Assembly (NCBI RefSeq): GCF_023507745.1
Contig: NZ_JALPZO010000182.1
Location: 87,046 to 151,045 of the forward strand
Origin: Vreelandella olivaria
Lineage (GTDB): Bacteria > Pseudomonadota > Gammaproteobacteria > Pseudomonadales > Halomonadaceae
Length of the DNA stretch: 64,000 bases
Reading direction: 5' to 3'
The notes under the pieces were generated by a model. The model worked only from the letters and a program-made list of their open reading frames with translations. It did no database searches and had not been told where the DNA came from. Position 1 is the stretch's first letter. Each line of letters starts with the position of its first letter. A program made the translations under genes and the position numbers. Below, piece after piece: positions 46,678-55,064 of the stretch.

Positions 46678-48693
46678 GTGCGCTTAGCCCCCCTACTTAA
46701 CAGACTTGCTACGTTACGTTCTCTAAAAGGTCGGCTATTGCTGGGCCTTTCCTGTGCGTTGTTGCTACTGGCTGCACTGGTATTAGGTATGGCGTGGCAA
46801 GTGGGTAAGTCGATGGTGCAGGAAACCAATATGGCGCATTTGCGCTATGAGGCCAAGCTGCTGGCAGATGAAGTCACTCAGCAGGTAGAGCAACGGTTTC
46901 AGGCACTTGAGCGTTTAAGCCGTATGGTAGGGGTAACAGACGACCCAGAATGGCTGGGTTCTGAGCTGCGCAAAAATGATGCGTTATTAGCCTGGTTTGA
47001 AGGCGTTGTGGTAAGTGACAGGAATGGACGTGTCATCACTGACTGGCCCACGGTGATAGGGCGTGCTGGGTTGGAAACGGCAGAACTCGAATATTTTAAA
47101 ATGGTACGCGGAACACGCCAGCCCTATGTGAGCGAGCCTTTTATTGGCCGCGCCAGCAGCATGCCAATGGTGCTTGTTGCTGTGCCTCGGAGAGATATGG
47201 CAGGGGAGTTCGCCGGCTTTATTGGCGGTATCGTTAGCTTGGATGCAGGTGGCTTGTTTAGTCGACTGGCCAAAATAAGATTAGGCAATTACGGTTATGC
47301 TTCCGTTGTCACTGCGTCCGGCAAGATTTTATACCATCCAGATGAAAGGCTAATTAATACTGATGTTGCTGATGCGCGGTATATTCCTCTGTTAGACCTC
47401 GCGCTGGACGGGTGGCAGGGCGATGGGGTTGGCGCGTTATTTGATGGGCAGATGAGTTTACAGTCCTATGCCCAGATATGGCCTGCCAATTGGATCGTGG
47501 GGCTCTATTTGCCCACTGATCAGGCCCAACTTCCCCTTTCGGGTTTTATCTACCAACTGTGGTGGATATGGGTAGCCATAGCGCTCATGATGATGCCGTT
47601 TTTATGGTTATTACTGGCGCGTATTTTATCTCCCCTCAATCAACTGGAAGCGCAAATCGGCGAAGTTGGTTGTGGACAACGCTCCCGTGTAAGCCTTGCG
47701 ACGACGATGCACGAGCTCCAGCAGGTGGCTAACACCTTTAATCGCGTGGAAGATGAGCGCCAGCAGTTGGTAGAGCACCTGCAGGAACGTGAGGCGTTCC
47801 TGGATTCGGTGCTGAACGCCACGCCCCAGGGTATGTTTGTAGCTAATTTTGGTGGCACCATTACCTATATGAATCCTGCACTTCTGAGTATGCTCGGCAT
47901 TGACGCTGATATCTCGATGGAGGAGTGGCTTAAACAAATTCACCCGGATGACGGCCAGGGTGCCAGGGACATGTGGATACATAGCCTTAAATCCGGCAAG
48001 GATTTTGTGCGCCAGCTGCGTTTTATCCGCAGTGATAATGAAACGCTATGGCTGGATATCCATGCTCGGGTGGTCATGCTTTCCCAAGGCGGGCACTCCC
48101 TTGGTTTGGTGGGGGTTGTTAAGGATATTACCGAACGCCGGGAACAGGAAGCTCTGCAACGCTGGGAGGCGGAGCACGACCCTTTGACGGGACTATTAAA
48201 CCGCCGCGGATTTGAACGCCGCCTTGAAGAGGCGTTTGCTGATTTCCAGAAAACCAGCACACCTTCCGCCCTGTTGATGTTTGATCTTGACCACTTCAAG
48301 CCCATTAATGATGAGGGTGGGCATGCGCTGGGGGATGAAATGCTGCGGCGAATAGCTCAGGTAGTTGCCTGGGAAGTACGCCGTAGTGACCATGTGGCGC
48401 GCCAGGGGGGCGATGAGTTTGGTGTTTTGCTACCTAGCTGTACCATTGGGCAGGCCCAGAAGATCGCTGAGGCATTACGTCAGGCGGTCAGTGAGGTGTC
48501 GGTTACTCACGAAGGAAAAGAGTACCTGGTGACATTGAGTATTGGTGTGACCAGCTTCAATGAAAATGATGCTTCCGTGCACGATGCGCTTTCCCGAGCA
48601 GATGCAGCGAGCTATGAGGCAAAAGGCCAGGGGCGCGACGGCGTGGTGTTAAAGGTTCCAAGCGAACCGGACCCTATGTCCTTATTTGAATAG
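46678..48693 (+). CDS. Cache-PAS diguanylate cyclase
   Basis: A 671-residue membrane protein predicted to make cyclic di-GMP. There is one N-terminal membrane segment (about 18-38), an extracytoplasmic dCache sensor (about 45-285), a second segment (about 293-315), a HAMP-like linker, a PAS domain (about 380-500) and a GGDEF domain at 505-660. The active site is GGDEF (about 577) and the Mg site FDLDHFKPIND is intact. Starts with GTG; GAUAAU-like sequence upstream is unlikely to be a promoter. Divergent from the capsule operon with FNR-like boxes between, suggesting shared oxygen-linked control of capsule and c-di-GMP (inference). Confidence 0.93.
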   Translation: MRLAPLLNRLATLRSLKGRLLLGLSCALLLLAALVLGMAWQVGKSMVQETNMAHLRYEAKLLADEVTQQVEQRFQALERLSRMVGVTDDPEWLGSELRKNDALLAWFEGVVVSDRNGRVITDWPTVIGRAGLETAELEYFKMVRGTRQPYVSEPFIGRASSMPMVLVAVPRRDMAGEFAGFIGGIVSLDAGGLFSRLAKIRLGNYGYASVVTASGKILYHPDERLINTDVADARYIPLLDLALDGWQGDGVGALFDGQMSLQSYAQIWPANWIVGLYLPTDQAQLPLSGFIYQLWWIWVAIALMMMPFLWLLLARILSPLNQLEAQIGEVGCGQRSRVSLATTMHELQQVANTFNRVEDERQQLVEHLQEREAFLDSVLNATPQGMFVANFGGTITYMNPALLSMLGIDADISMEEWLKQIHPDDGQGARDMWIHSLKSGKDFVRQLRFIRSDNETLWLDIHARVVMLSQGGHSLGLVGVVKDITERREQEALQRWEAEHDPLTGLLNRRGFERRLEEAFADFQKTSTPSALLMFDLDHFKPINDEGGHALGDEMLRRIAQVVAWEVRRSDHVARQGGDEFGVLLPSCTIGQAQKIAEALRQAVSEVSVTHEGKEYLVTLSIGVTSFNENDASVHDALSRADAASYEAKGQGRDGVVLKVPSEPDPMSLFE

Positions 48694-48774
48694 CGCTCTC
48701 GCGATTTAGTGAGTCGACAAATCTATGCCGACGATAGAGTATAAGCAGATGCTTATTAGACTGAGAGTGCCTAC

Positions 48775-49722
48775 GTGGACCTATTTGAGTTATTTGCCCG
48801 AACGTTAGATGTCACGTTGCCCGTGTTTGCGATGGTGTTTATCGGTATTGGCTTAAAGCGTTTGCACTGGATAGATCGGGCCTTTGTTGCTACGGCTTCG
48901 GCGTTAGTGTTTAAGGCAACGCTCCCCACGTTGATTTTTTTAAGCTTGATCAAAGCAGACTTCAGTGTGGCGTTAGATGTGTCTCTCTTGCTCTTTTTTG
49001 CCGCCGCCACACTTGGGCAGTTTGCATTCAGTTGGGTGTGGGCACATTATCGGGTGCCCAGGGCCGAGCGAGGCATCTATGTACAGGGGGCGTTCAGGGG
49101 CAACTGTGGGATAGTGGGCCTGGCGCTGGCGGCAGGTATGTACGGTAACTACGGTCTTTCGGCGGGTAGCCTGCTGCTGGGTGTCGTGATTGTAATGTAT
49201 AATGCCCTTTCTGTTATCGCTTTGGCGGCCTATCAGCCGGGGCAGTCAACGGATTGGCGCAGCCTGCTAAAACATATTGCAACGAATCCCCTTATTATTT
49301 CCGTCTTCGCAGCCTTGCCGTTTACGGCGTTCTCGATTCCGTTGCCCAACTGGGTTATTACGTCGGGTGATTACTTTGCCTCGTTAACCTTGCCCCTTGC
49401 ACTGATTTGTATCGGGGCAACACTTTCGGTGGCCAGCATGCGTGACGGCAGCCAGATAGCGTTAAGCTCCAGCGTTATGAAAATGGTGGTGCTGCCTTTT
49501 GTGTCGACGCTGGCAGCCTGGATGGCGGGTTTCTCCGGTGAGCAACTGGGCCTGCTCTTCCTGTTTTTCGCCAGCCCCACTGCCGCTGCAAGCTTTGTGA
49601 TGGTGAAAGCCATTAATGGTAACGTGGCCCTGGCTGCCAATATCATTGCCATCACAACGTTAATGGCGAGCATCACCGTCACGGTAGGTATTTTTGCATT
49701 ACGGCTGTTGGGTTGGATTTGA
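48775..49722 (+). CDS. AEC-family permease
   Basis: A 315-residue inner-membrane protein of the auxin efflux carrier family with about ten membrane segments in two halves: FAMVFIGIGLKRLHWID at the N-terminus, FRGNCGIVGLALAAGMYG in the middle, and a LPFVSTLAAWMAGF and LLFLFFASPTAAASFVM C-terminal half. It starts with GTG. The substrate in this family varies (organic acids such as malate) and is not predictable here. It ends 62 bp before the tRNA gene. Confidence 0.9.
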   Translation: MDLFELFARTLDVTLPVFAMVFIGIGLKRLHWIDRAFVATASALVFKATLPTLIFLSLIKADFSVALDVSLLLFFAAATLGQFAFSWVWAHYRVPRAERGIYVQGAFRGNCGIVGLALAAGMYGNYGLSAGSLLLGVVIVMYNALSVIALAAYQPGQSTDWRSLLKHIATNPLIISVFAALPFTAFSIPLPNWVITSGDYFASLTLPLALICIGATLSVASMRDGSQIALSSSVMKMVVLPFVSTLAAWMAGFSGEQLGLLFLFFASPTAAASFVMVKAINGNVALAANIIAITTLMASITVTVGIFALRLLGWI

Positions 49723-49784
49723 CGAGTACGGTTGGCCCACGCGGGGCGTTACGCTATACTACGCGCCCAGCTTCAGCCCTATAA

Positions 49785-49861
49785 GTCCCTGTAGCTCAGT
49801 AGGATAGAGCAGCCGCCTCCTAAGCGGCAGGTCGCAGGTTCGACTCCTGCCAGGGACGCCA
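49785..49861 (+). tRNA. tRNA-Arg(CCT)
   Basis: Complete cloverleaf: acceptor GTCCCTG with CAGGGAC, D arm, anticodon stem GCCGC with GCGGC around loop CTCCTAA (anticodon CCT), T arm GCAGG-TTCGACT-CCTGC, and encoded discriminator plus CCA. It serves as the integration site for the island that follows, whose integrase gene starts 167 bp downstream. Confidence 0.97.
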
Positions 49862-50027
49862 ACGGCCATTCTTGAGAGGTCCTGAGAAGGCCTGAAAAAT
49901 AGTACAATACTCTGAAATACATGGTTTTTTAGCTCCTCGTTGTTCCTCGCAGTTCCTTCCAAATCCCGCTGCCAAGTGGTATACATTCCGGTATATGCCT
50001 TCATTCGGAAATACTCGGTATACCTCC

Positions 50028-51246
50028 ATGGCGCTAACTATCCGACAAATAAACGCAACTAAGCCCGGCACGAAAATTATTACCCTCTCAGATGGCATGG
50101 GATTAGAACTTAGGATCTCAACCAATGGCAGTCGTGGATGGCGTTTGCGCTACACGCGTCCCAATGGCAAGCGCAACATGATCAGCCTTGGTCAGTACCC
50201 TGAAGTGAGCCTTGCCGAAGCAAGGGAGAAGCGGACGGATATGAGGCGTCTAATATCCCAAGGCATTGATCCTGTAGAGCAAAAGCAGAGCGACAAACGC
50301 CAACGACAGTACGCAACTGAAAACACGTTTGAAGTGCTGGCCATGGAGTGGCACGCCGCAATGGTGCCGCGCTGGAAAGAGAGTTCTAAGCGTGCCAATG
50401 ACAGCAGGCGCGTGCTTGAAATGTATGTGTTCCCCAAAGTAGGGAATCGGCCGATAGAGAGTATTCTGCCCCTCGAATGGCTGGACATACTGCGTACGCT
50501 TGAAGAGTTAGGGAAATTCGAACAGAGACGCCGCCTGCACGCCTTTTGTCGTGACATCTACCGCTTTGCCATCATTACGGGTAGAGCCAGCTGCCAGCTA
50601 CAACCCCCTTACCGACCTTCAAACGGCGCTTAAGCCCTACAAGCGGGGCAGCTTCCACCATATCCCCCAAAGCGAGCTACCACAGCTTGTGCGCGATATT
50701 GAGGCGTACGATAAAAGCCCCATGGTGCGCATTGGGCTAAAGCTGTTGCTACTGACGGCCGTTCGCCCTGGAGAGCTACGCCGGGCTGAGTGGACTGAGT
50801 TCGACTTAGATGCAGCCGTTTGGAAGATCCCCGCCGAGCGTATGAAAATGGGCAGGGCGCACCAAGTGCCCCTGCCTAGCCAGGCATTGTGTGAGCTGCG
50901 TTACCTTCACAAGCTAACAGCCCCCTTCAAATTGCTATTTCCTGGCCGTAATGACCCACGAAAACCAATCTCCGATGCCGCTTTTGGCATGGCTCTAAAG
51001 CGTATGGGTTATGAAGGGCGGCACGTACCCCACGGTACGCGCCATGTGGTGGCCACCGGCTTAAAAAAAGAGCTGGGCTACCCCAGAGAATGGATAGAGC
51101 TACAGCTATCGCACAAGCTGCCTGGGATTGAGGGCGTTTATACCCATGCCGAACACATGGCCCCGGATCAGCGGCCCGCCATGATGCAATTTTGGGCGAA
51201 TTATCTTTTTGGTACAGAAAGGCAAGAAGACGGTTTAGTAAAATGA
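50028..51246 (+). pseudogene. int: P4-type tyrosine integrase, frameshifted by a 7-bp duplication
   Basis: The N-terminal half (LTIRQINATKPG arm, SAM-like core-binding part) reads to about 50633, and the catalytic half (RPGELRRAEW, HGTRHVVATG, LSHK, Tyr in VYTHAEH) continues in another frame to 51246. At 50586-50599 GCCAGCT is present twice in tandem; removing one copy joins the frames as GRASYNPLTDL. So the gene was intact before this duplication. The ATG at 50028 (MALTIRQINA) matches the family start better than that at 49995. The domain order is typical for an integrase adjacent to a tRNA site. Confidence 0.88.
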
Positions 51247-51677
51247 TGGGGCTAGGGGAGAAGTGTCTTAACTGCAAGACAATGATGCGCATTGAGGAGC
51301 GTATTAAACCATCCGATGATAATCAGGTAGCACTTTTAAGGTGCTTTGGATGTGGAGCATATTGGCGTGTTGATTTAACCCTTTCTTCCGTACGCTCATG
51401 CAAATATAAAGAAAAAAAATATAAGAAAAGGCCCAGAAAAGAGAAGCCAATTAGGCCAAAATTTCCCTTTTTGCCCATCTACAGTGATGAGTATATGGTC
51501 GCAGATGGACTGTATGGGTTAGGGGAGAAATGCCCTAAATGTGAGTCGGATATGCGTGTAAGAACCAGTAGGCGCGTCTCGGAGAGTTTTAAAATCATTT
51601 ACCTCAGATGTACTAATCGAAAATGCAGCACTGGGCAAAAAGTGGAATTAAGTGTTTCCCCATTCTATGAAGAATGA
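51243..51677 (+). CDS. Delta/Ogr-like double zinc-ribbon protein
   Basis: A 144-residue protein with two Cys4 zinc-ribbon units. The second, CPKCESDMRVRTSRRVSE..LRCTNRKCSTG, matches the Ogr/Delta pattern (CxxC, RTSRR, CxNxxC). The first, CLNCKTMMRIEER..LRCFGCGAYW, is a diverged copy. P4 Delta has the same duplicated architecture and activates late genes of the satellite and its helper. A Lys-rich stretch joins the two units. ATG overlaps the integrase stop (ATGA), so they are coupled. Identification rests on the motif match; a general zinc-ribbon protein is the alternative. Confidence 0.65.
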   Translation: MMGLGEKCLNCKTMMRIEERIKPSDDNQVALLRCFGCGAYWRVDLTLSSVRSCKYKEKKYKKRPRKEKPIRPKFPFLPIYSDEYMVADGLYGLGEKCPKCESDMRVRTSRRVSESFKIIYLRCTNRKCSTGQKVELSVSPFYEE

Positions 51678-51785
51678 GCCAGCTTTGAACAATGTTGGCC
51701 TTTTGGGTGAATAGTATGGGGTCTATGGATTAATTCATTGACGAAAGGCGATGAGTGAAAGGAGCTAAGGAGTTTAAGCATACCC

Positions 51786-52352
51786 ATGATTCAGAGAGTG
51801 AGCGCGACGGCACCACCTGAAAAACGCTTCGTCATCACCGGCGGCCCTGGGTCGGGAAAGAGTACTCTTCTTGAAGCACTTGCTGCTGTCGGCATTAAGC
51901 ATATGCCGGAGGCCGGGAGAGCCATTATTCAGGGTCAAGTGGCCATCGGGGGCAACGCATTGCCTTGGGGAGATAAAGAGGCCTTTGCCGAGCTGATGTT
52001 GACCTGGGAACTGCGCTCGTGGCATGAAGCGGCTGAGATCGAGGGGCCAGTGCTGTTCGATAGGGGCGTTCCCGATGTGATCGGCTATAGGCGAGTCGTG
52101 GGCCTATCGGTGCCGGATCACGTATGGCGCGCCGCCGAGCAGTTCCGTTATGCGCCAACTGTGTTTGTGGCACCGCCGTGGGAAGCTATCTTCGCTGGCG
52201 ACGCTGAACGTAAGCAGAGCTTTGCAGAGGCGTTGGCTACTTGGGAGGCAATGGTCGCCACTTATACCGAGCTAGGTTATACCCCTGTCGAATTGCCCCG
52301 AGCCAGTATCGTCGAGCGTGTAGCTTTCGTGCGCGAAAAGCTGGATTGTTGA
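51786..52352 (+). CDS. AAA-type nucleoside-triphosphatase/kinase-like protein
   Basis: A 188-residue P-loop protein of the AAA_28 type with ITGGPGSGKSTLL near the N-terminus and LFDRGVPD near 88 (Walker-B/DR motif), then a short C-terminal part. Relatives are small ATPases of unknown substrate found alone or as island cargo. The first 15 residues before the P-loop are weakly supported. A canonical terminator follows 19 bp after the stop, so it is an independent unit. Confidence 0.8.
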   Translation: MIQRVSATAPPEKRFVITGGPGSGKSTLLEALAAVGIKHMPEAGRAIIQGQVAIGGNALPWGDKEAFAELMLTWELRSWHEAAEIEGPVLFDRGVPDVIGYRRVVGLSVPDHVWRAAEQFRYAPTVFVAPPWEAIFAGDAERKQSFAEALATWEAMVATYTELGYTPVELPRASIVERVAFVREKLDC

Positions 52353-52370
52353 ATTTTTAAAGAGACATCC

Positions 52371-52406
52371 AAACCCGCTGTCACGCCCGTGGCAGCGGGT
52401 TTTTTT
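52371..52406 (+). terminator. Intrinsic terminator after AAA gene
   Basis: ACCCGCTGTCACG and TGGCAGCGGGT stem with a short loop and seven T. Confidence 0.9.
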
Positions 52407-52551
52407 GGGCCTGTGAAAAACTCAATGTTGTATTCCGTTGTGCGGGATTTTTCGCACAACGCGCCCTTGTGGCGGGCCTTTCCAATAACCGTCAAGCTTC
52501 ATAGGGCCACTAGGGCACTTGCCTGGAATGACACAGCGAGGACACAAATCA

Positions 52552-52857
52552 ATGCCTGAACTCACCACTCACACAACGCCATTCAGAACGGTGAACAAGA
52601 TCCAGCTAGGTAATCGCCTGCTGCGTCGCAAGGAAGTCGAGCAGAAAACCGGTAAAAGCCGTTCTGCGATTTATGACGGTGTTCGCCAGGGCACTTTCCC
52701 GGCACCGGTGCCGATTGGCGGCAAAAGCGTTGCTTGGCTGGAGGAGGAGGTGGATAGCTGGATTGCTAACTGCTTGGAAGAACGCAAACGCCAGCGCCTG
52801 GAAGGCATTCCCGCACCGCTACGCATGACCACACACCAGCAGGAGCGCCACGCATGA
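52552..52857 (+). CDS. AlpA-family DNA-binding regulator
   Basis: A 101-residue protein with a winged helix/MerR-like HTH. LLRRKEVEQKTGKSRSAIYDGV and FPAPVPIGGKSVAWLEEEVDSWI are the typical AlpA signature. It probably regulates excision or replication genes of the island. ATG at 52552 gives a normal N-terminus; an in-frame TTG at 52519 is unlikely. The stop overlaps the next start (ATGA). Confidence 0.85.
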   Translation: MPELTTHTTPFRTVNKIQLGNRLLRRKEVEQKTGKSRSAIYDGVRQGTFPAPVPIGGKSVAWLEEEVDSWIANCLEERKRQRLEGIPAPLRMTTHQQERHA

Positions 52858-53081
52858 GCCAGTTTGAATTCACCATCAACGGAACAACGCTAAAGCTCAC
52901 CGCGGACGATGTGGTCAAGCTTGAGGCTGCCATGGTAGACGCCACCAAATCACCCAGCCGAAAGGCGTTCCGTAAAGGTTCGACCGGTGATATCAGCGCT
53001 AAATGGTTAGATGGCCAGGGCGATGGCTTGGAGCGCTTCAACCGTCACCAGCGGCCCGCCGAGATCCTTACCGACTGCTAA
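52854..53081 (+). CDS. Small hypothetical protein after AlpA
   Basis: A 75-residue protein starting in the ATGA overlap with alpA. The first half alternates hydrophobic and charged residues (FEFTINGTTLKLTADDVVKLEA) and is followed by a basic segment. No known domain was recognised. Position and coupling with AlpA suggest an island function. Confidence 0.55.
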   Translation: MSQFEFTINGTTLKLTADDVVKLEAAMVDATKSPSRKAFRKGSTGDISAKWLDGQGDGLERFNRHQRPAEILTDC

Positions 53082-53529
53082 CCCCTAACCCTACCAAATA
53101 GGTATAACGCTGCTGGGCCAAGCCCAGCGGGTATGGGGAAGTTTTGCCCAAAGATCGCAAAAAAGGCCCCAGAGCGGGGAGCACTGGGGCCAAGCGAAGT
53201 TACATCAAAGGGAAGACATGAAGCCTATCAAATTGTGCGTAATTTGCTGCTTTAAAAGCTTGCGAGGAACACTGGGGAATGCTTATCATGGTAGTGCTGT
53301 AGCAAAATCTACAGCCGGGCGTAGGAACCCGTTCTATCCAAGGCGCTACAGCGCCCTCACCATTGCAGGCGCTTTTTTCATGCCTGTAGTGCGTCATTAT
53401 GGCGGCTGTGCGTGGGCACGCTTCGGCGTGGCCGGTTCCCTTGGATGCCGGTTTCCTACCCCGCGTACGGTCGCCACCCAATCTCGTAGGAAGGATCGTG
53501 GCGACTCCAATATCCAAGGAGTCTTACCC
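53082..53529 (+). other. Structured leader-like region, probably non-coding
   Basis: No gene is convincing here. It contains three strong hairpins: GCTGGGC-CAA-GCCCAGC at 53112-53128, GGCCCCAG with CTGGGGCC at 53165-53191, and GGCGCT-AC-AGCGCC at 53342-53355. An open frame (from 53218) in phase with the next gene has no support as protein before 53530. In P4 the comparable position carries the CI immunity RNA leader; a similar structured RNA here is a hypothesis only. Confidence 0.4.
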
Positions 53530-53769
53530 ATGGCCAATCACAGCCAAGGTGCGTACACGCACACCCAAATTTCCCCCTCGCATATCGCTACCGCGCTAAT
53601 CGGTGCAAAACTGATTGCCTACCGTGTGAACCGTAAGCCTGAACAGCTTCAGCAGCTGTTGGGTATGGCACGTATGGCCACCGCGCTAAAACTCCTCTCT
53701 TACCAAGAACATGACCAACTCCTGATCGAGCTAGAACGCCTATGCGTTGAAGGGGTGGATCATGCCTAG
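53530..53769 (+). CDS. Small hypothetical island protein
   Basis: A 79-residue protein with a good AAGGAG at 8-bp spacing. The C-terminal half is helical (NRKPEQLQQLLGMARMATALKLLSYQEHDQLLIELERL). No domain recognised. It shares 8 bp with the next gene, so the pair is coupled. A longer in-phase frame from 53218 exists but looks like leader sequence. Confidence 0.55.
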   Translation: MANHSQGAYTHTQISPSHIATALIGAKLIAYRVNRKPEQLQQLLGMARMATALKLLSYQEHDQLLIELERLCVEGVDHA

Positions 53770-54079
53770 CACGAACCATAGCCCACGTCTGGAAGATGCC
53801 GTTTGTCTGACAGAGGCCGAATGCCTGTTGATCGACCCCCGTGCCTATTATGACGACCTGTTCGAGCAGTGCGAGATCCGCTTAGAAGCCGCCAGTAATC
53901 TCATGATGACGTTGAGTGTATTGGATGCCCCCAGCTCTTGTGCCGACACTCGCGACATCGCCCATGTAGCGCTCTCCTGCCGCTTATTGTTGGCGGACTC
54001 ACACGATTTGCTCATGGCAGCCCGGCAAGCCTTCCGACGCCAAAACCCGCCTGCCAGGAAGGGGGGCGAAAATGGCTAG
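53762..54079 (+). CDS. Small hypothetical island protein
   Basis: A 105-residue protein with AAGGGG before the ATG. The first 30 residues include LEDAVCLTEAECLLIDPRAYYDDLFEQCEIRLEA-type acidic helices (given here only partly) and SCRLLLADSHDLLMAARQAF near the C-terminus. Several cysteines are present but not in a zinc pattern. It overlaps the preceding and following genes by 8 bp each. No function is recognised; probably part of the primase-helicase operon. Confidence 0.5.
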   Translation: MPSTNHSPRLEDAVCLTEAECLLIDPRAYYDDLFEQCEIRLEAASNLMMTLSVLDAPSSCADTRDIAHVALSCRLLLADSHDLLMAARQAFRRQNPPARKGGENG

Positions 54080-55064
54080 GACGACCGTTCAAAAAATCCA
54101 GCAAGTGGCTATTGCCGCGCTTAATGACGCCGAAACGCTAGTGGCTGAATGGCTGCCCGATGGTGCGCGCCAAGGCAGCGAATGGGTAGCACGCAACACG
54201 GCCCGCGACGACCAGGGGAAAGGTTCGTTTGGTGTGTCACTGGCCAGCGGTAAGTGGAACGATTTTGCTGATCCAGACGCCCACGGCGGCGACCTAGTAT
54301 CGCTGCTTAGTTACCTGCGCAGCTGTCGGCAGGTAGACGCTGCCATGATGATCGATCAACGGTTGGGGCTGGGTATTTTTCATCGTAACGGTGAGGCGCA
54401 AGCCTCACCCCCCATTGCAGTTACCCCCACCAAAAGCCAGCTACGCCAGCAGGCGGAAGCACAACGCCTTGCGGCTCAACACAAAGCCGCCCAACTGGCC
54501 AAAAAGCTTTGGCTCAATGGCCAGCCTGCTTGCCCTGGCCATACGTATTTGGTGAGCAAAGGGATTAGCCCTTATCGACTGCGCCAAACGCCTAAAGGCC
54601 AGCTAATGGTGCCGCTTTACGCCGATGGTGAGCTGGTCAATGTGCAATTGATCGATGCCCAAGGGAATAAGCGTTTCTTGAAAGGCGGGCAGGTGCTAGG
54701 CGCTTACTCCCCGCTTGGCCGGGTAATGCCTGGAAAGACCCTTTATGTCTGTGAAGGCTGGGCCACCGGGGCCACGATTCACGCCCACACCCGCGAGCCA
54801 ATGGCGTGTGCCATGCACGCGGGAAATTTAGAGCCGGTTGCTCGTGGCCTATGTGAGCGCTATGGCCACCTTGAAATGGTCATTGCTGGCGACGACGACC
54901 GCGCTACCCCTGGAAACCCTGGCCGTACAGCCGCCAATGCAGCCGCGTTAGCGGTGGGGGCGTTGGTGCTGTTCCCGGCTTGGCCGAAAGAAGCCCCGCA
55001 TATCCTGACCGATTTTAACGATTTGGCGTGCTGGTATCGCCAACAAGGGGGCCACCATGAGTGA
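54072..55064 (+). CDS. Toprim-domain primase-like protein
   Basis: A 330-residue replication protein. The N-terminal part (about 1-110) resembles the zinc/CHC2-like region of P4-type primases, but has no clear Cys cluster. WLPDGARQGSEWVARNT and GSFGVSLASGKWNDFADPDAHGGD are typical. The Toprim core is VCEGWATGATIHA (about 222) and IAGDDDRATPGNPGR (about 275), the metal-binding DxD. It overlaps the DUF927 helicase by 8 bp, and together these replace the fused P4 alpha primase/helicase. Confidence 0.87.
   Translation: MARTTVQKIQQVAIAALNDAETLVAEWLPDGARQGSEWVARNTARDDQGKGSFGVSLASGKWNDFADPDAHGGDLVSLLSYLRSCRQVDAAMMIDQRLGLGIFHRNGEAQASPPIAVTPTKSQLRQQAEAQRLAAQHKAAQLAKKLWLNGQPACPGHTYLVSKGISPYRLRQTPKGQLMVPLYADGELVNVQLIDAQGNKRFLKGGQVLGAYSPLGRVMPGKTLYVCEGWATGATIHAHTREPMACAMHAGNLEPVARGLCERYGHLEMVIAGDDDRATPGNPGRTAANAAALAVGALVLFPAWPKEAPHILTDFNDLACWYRQQGGHHE

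Noticed and set aside
53218..53529. In-phase upstream extension of the 79-residue protein
   Set aside because: Contains hairpins and no protein-like conservation signal; a good ribosome binding site precedes ATG 53530.
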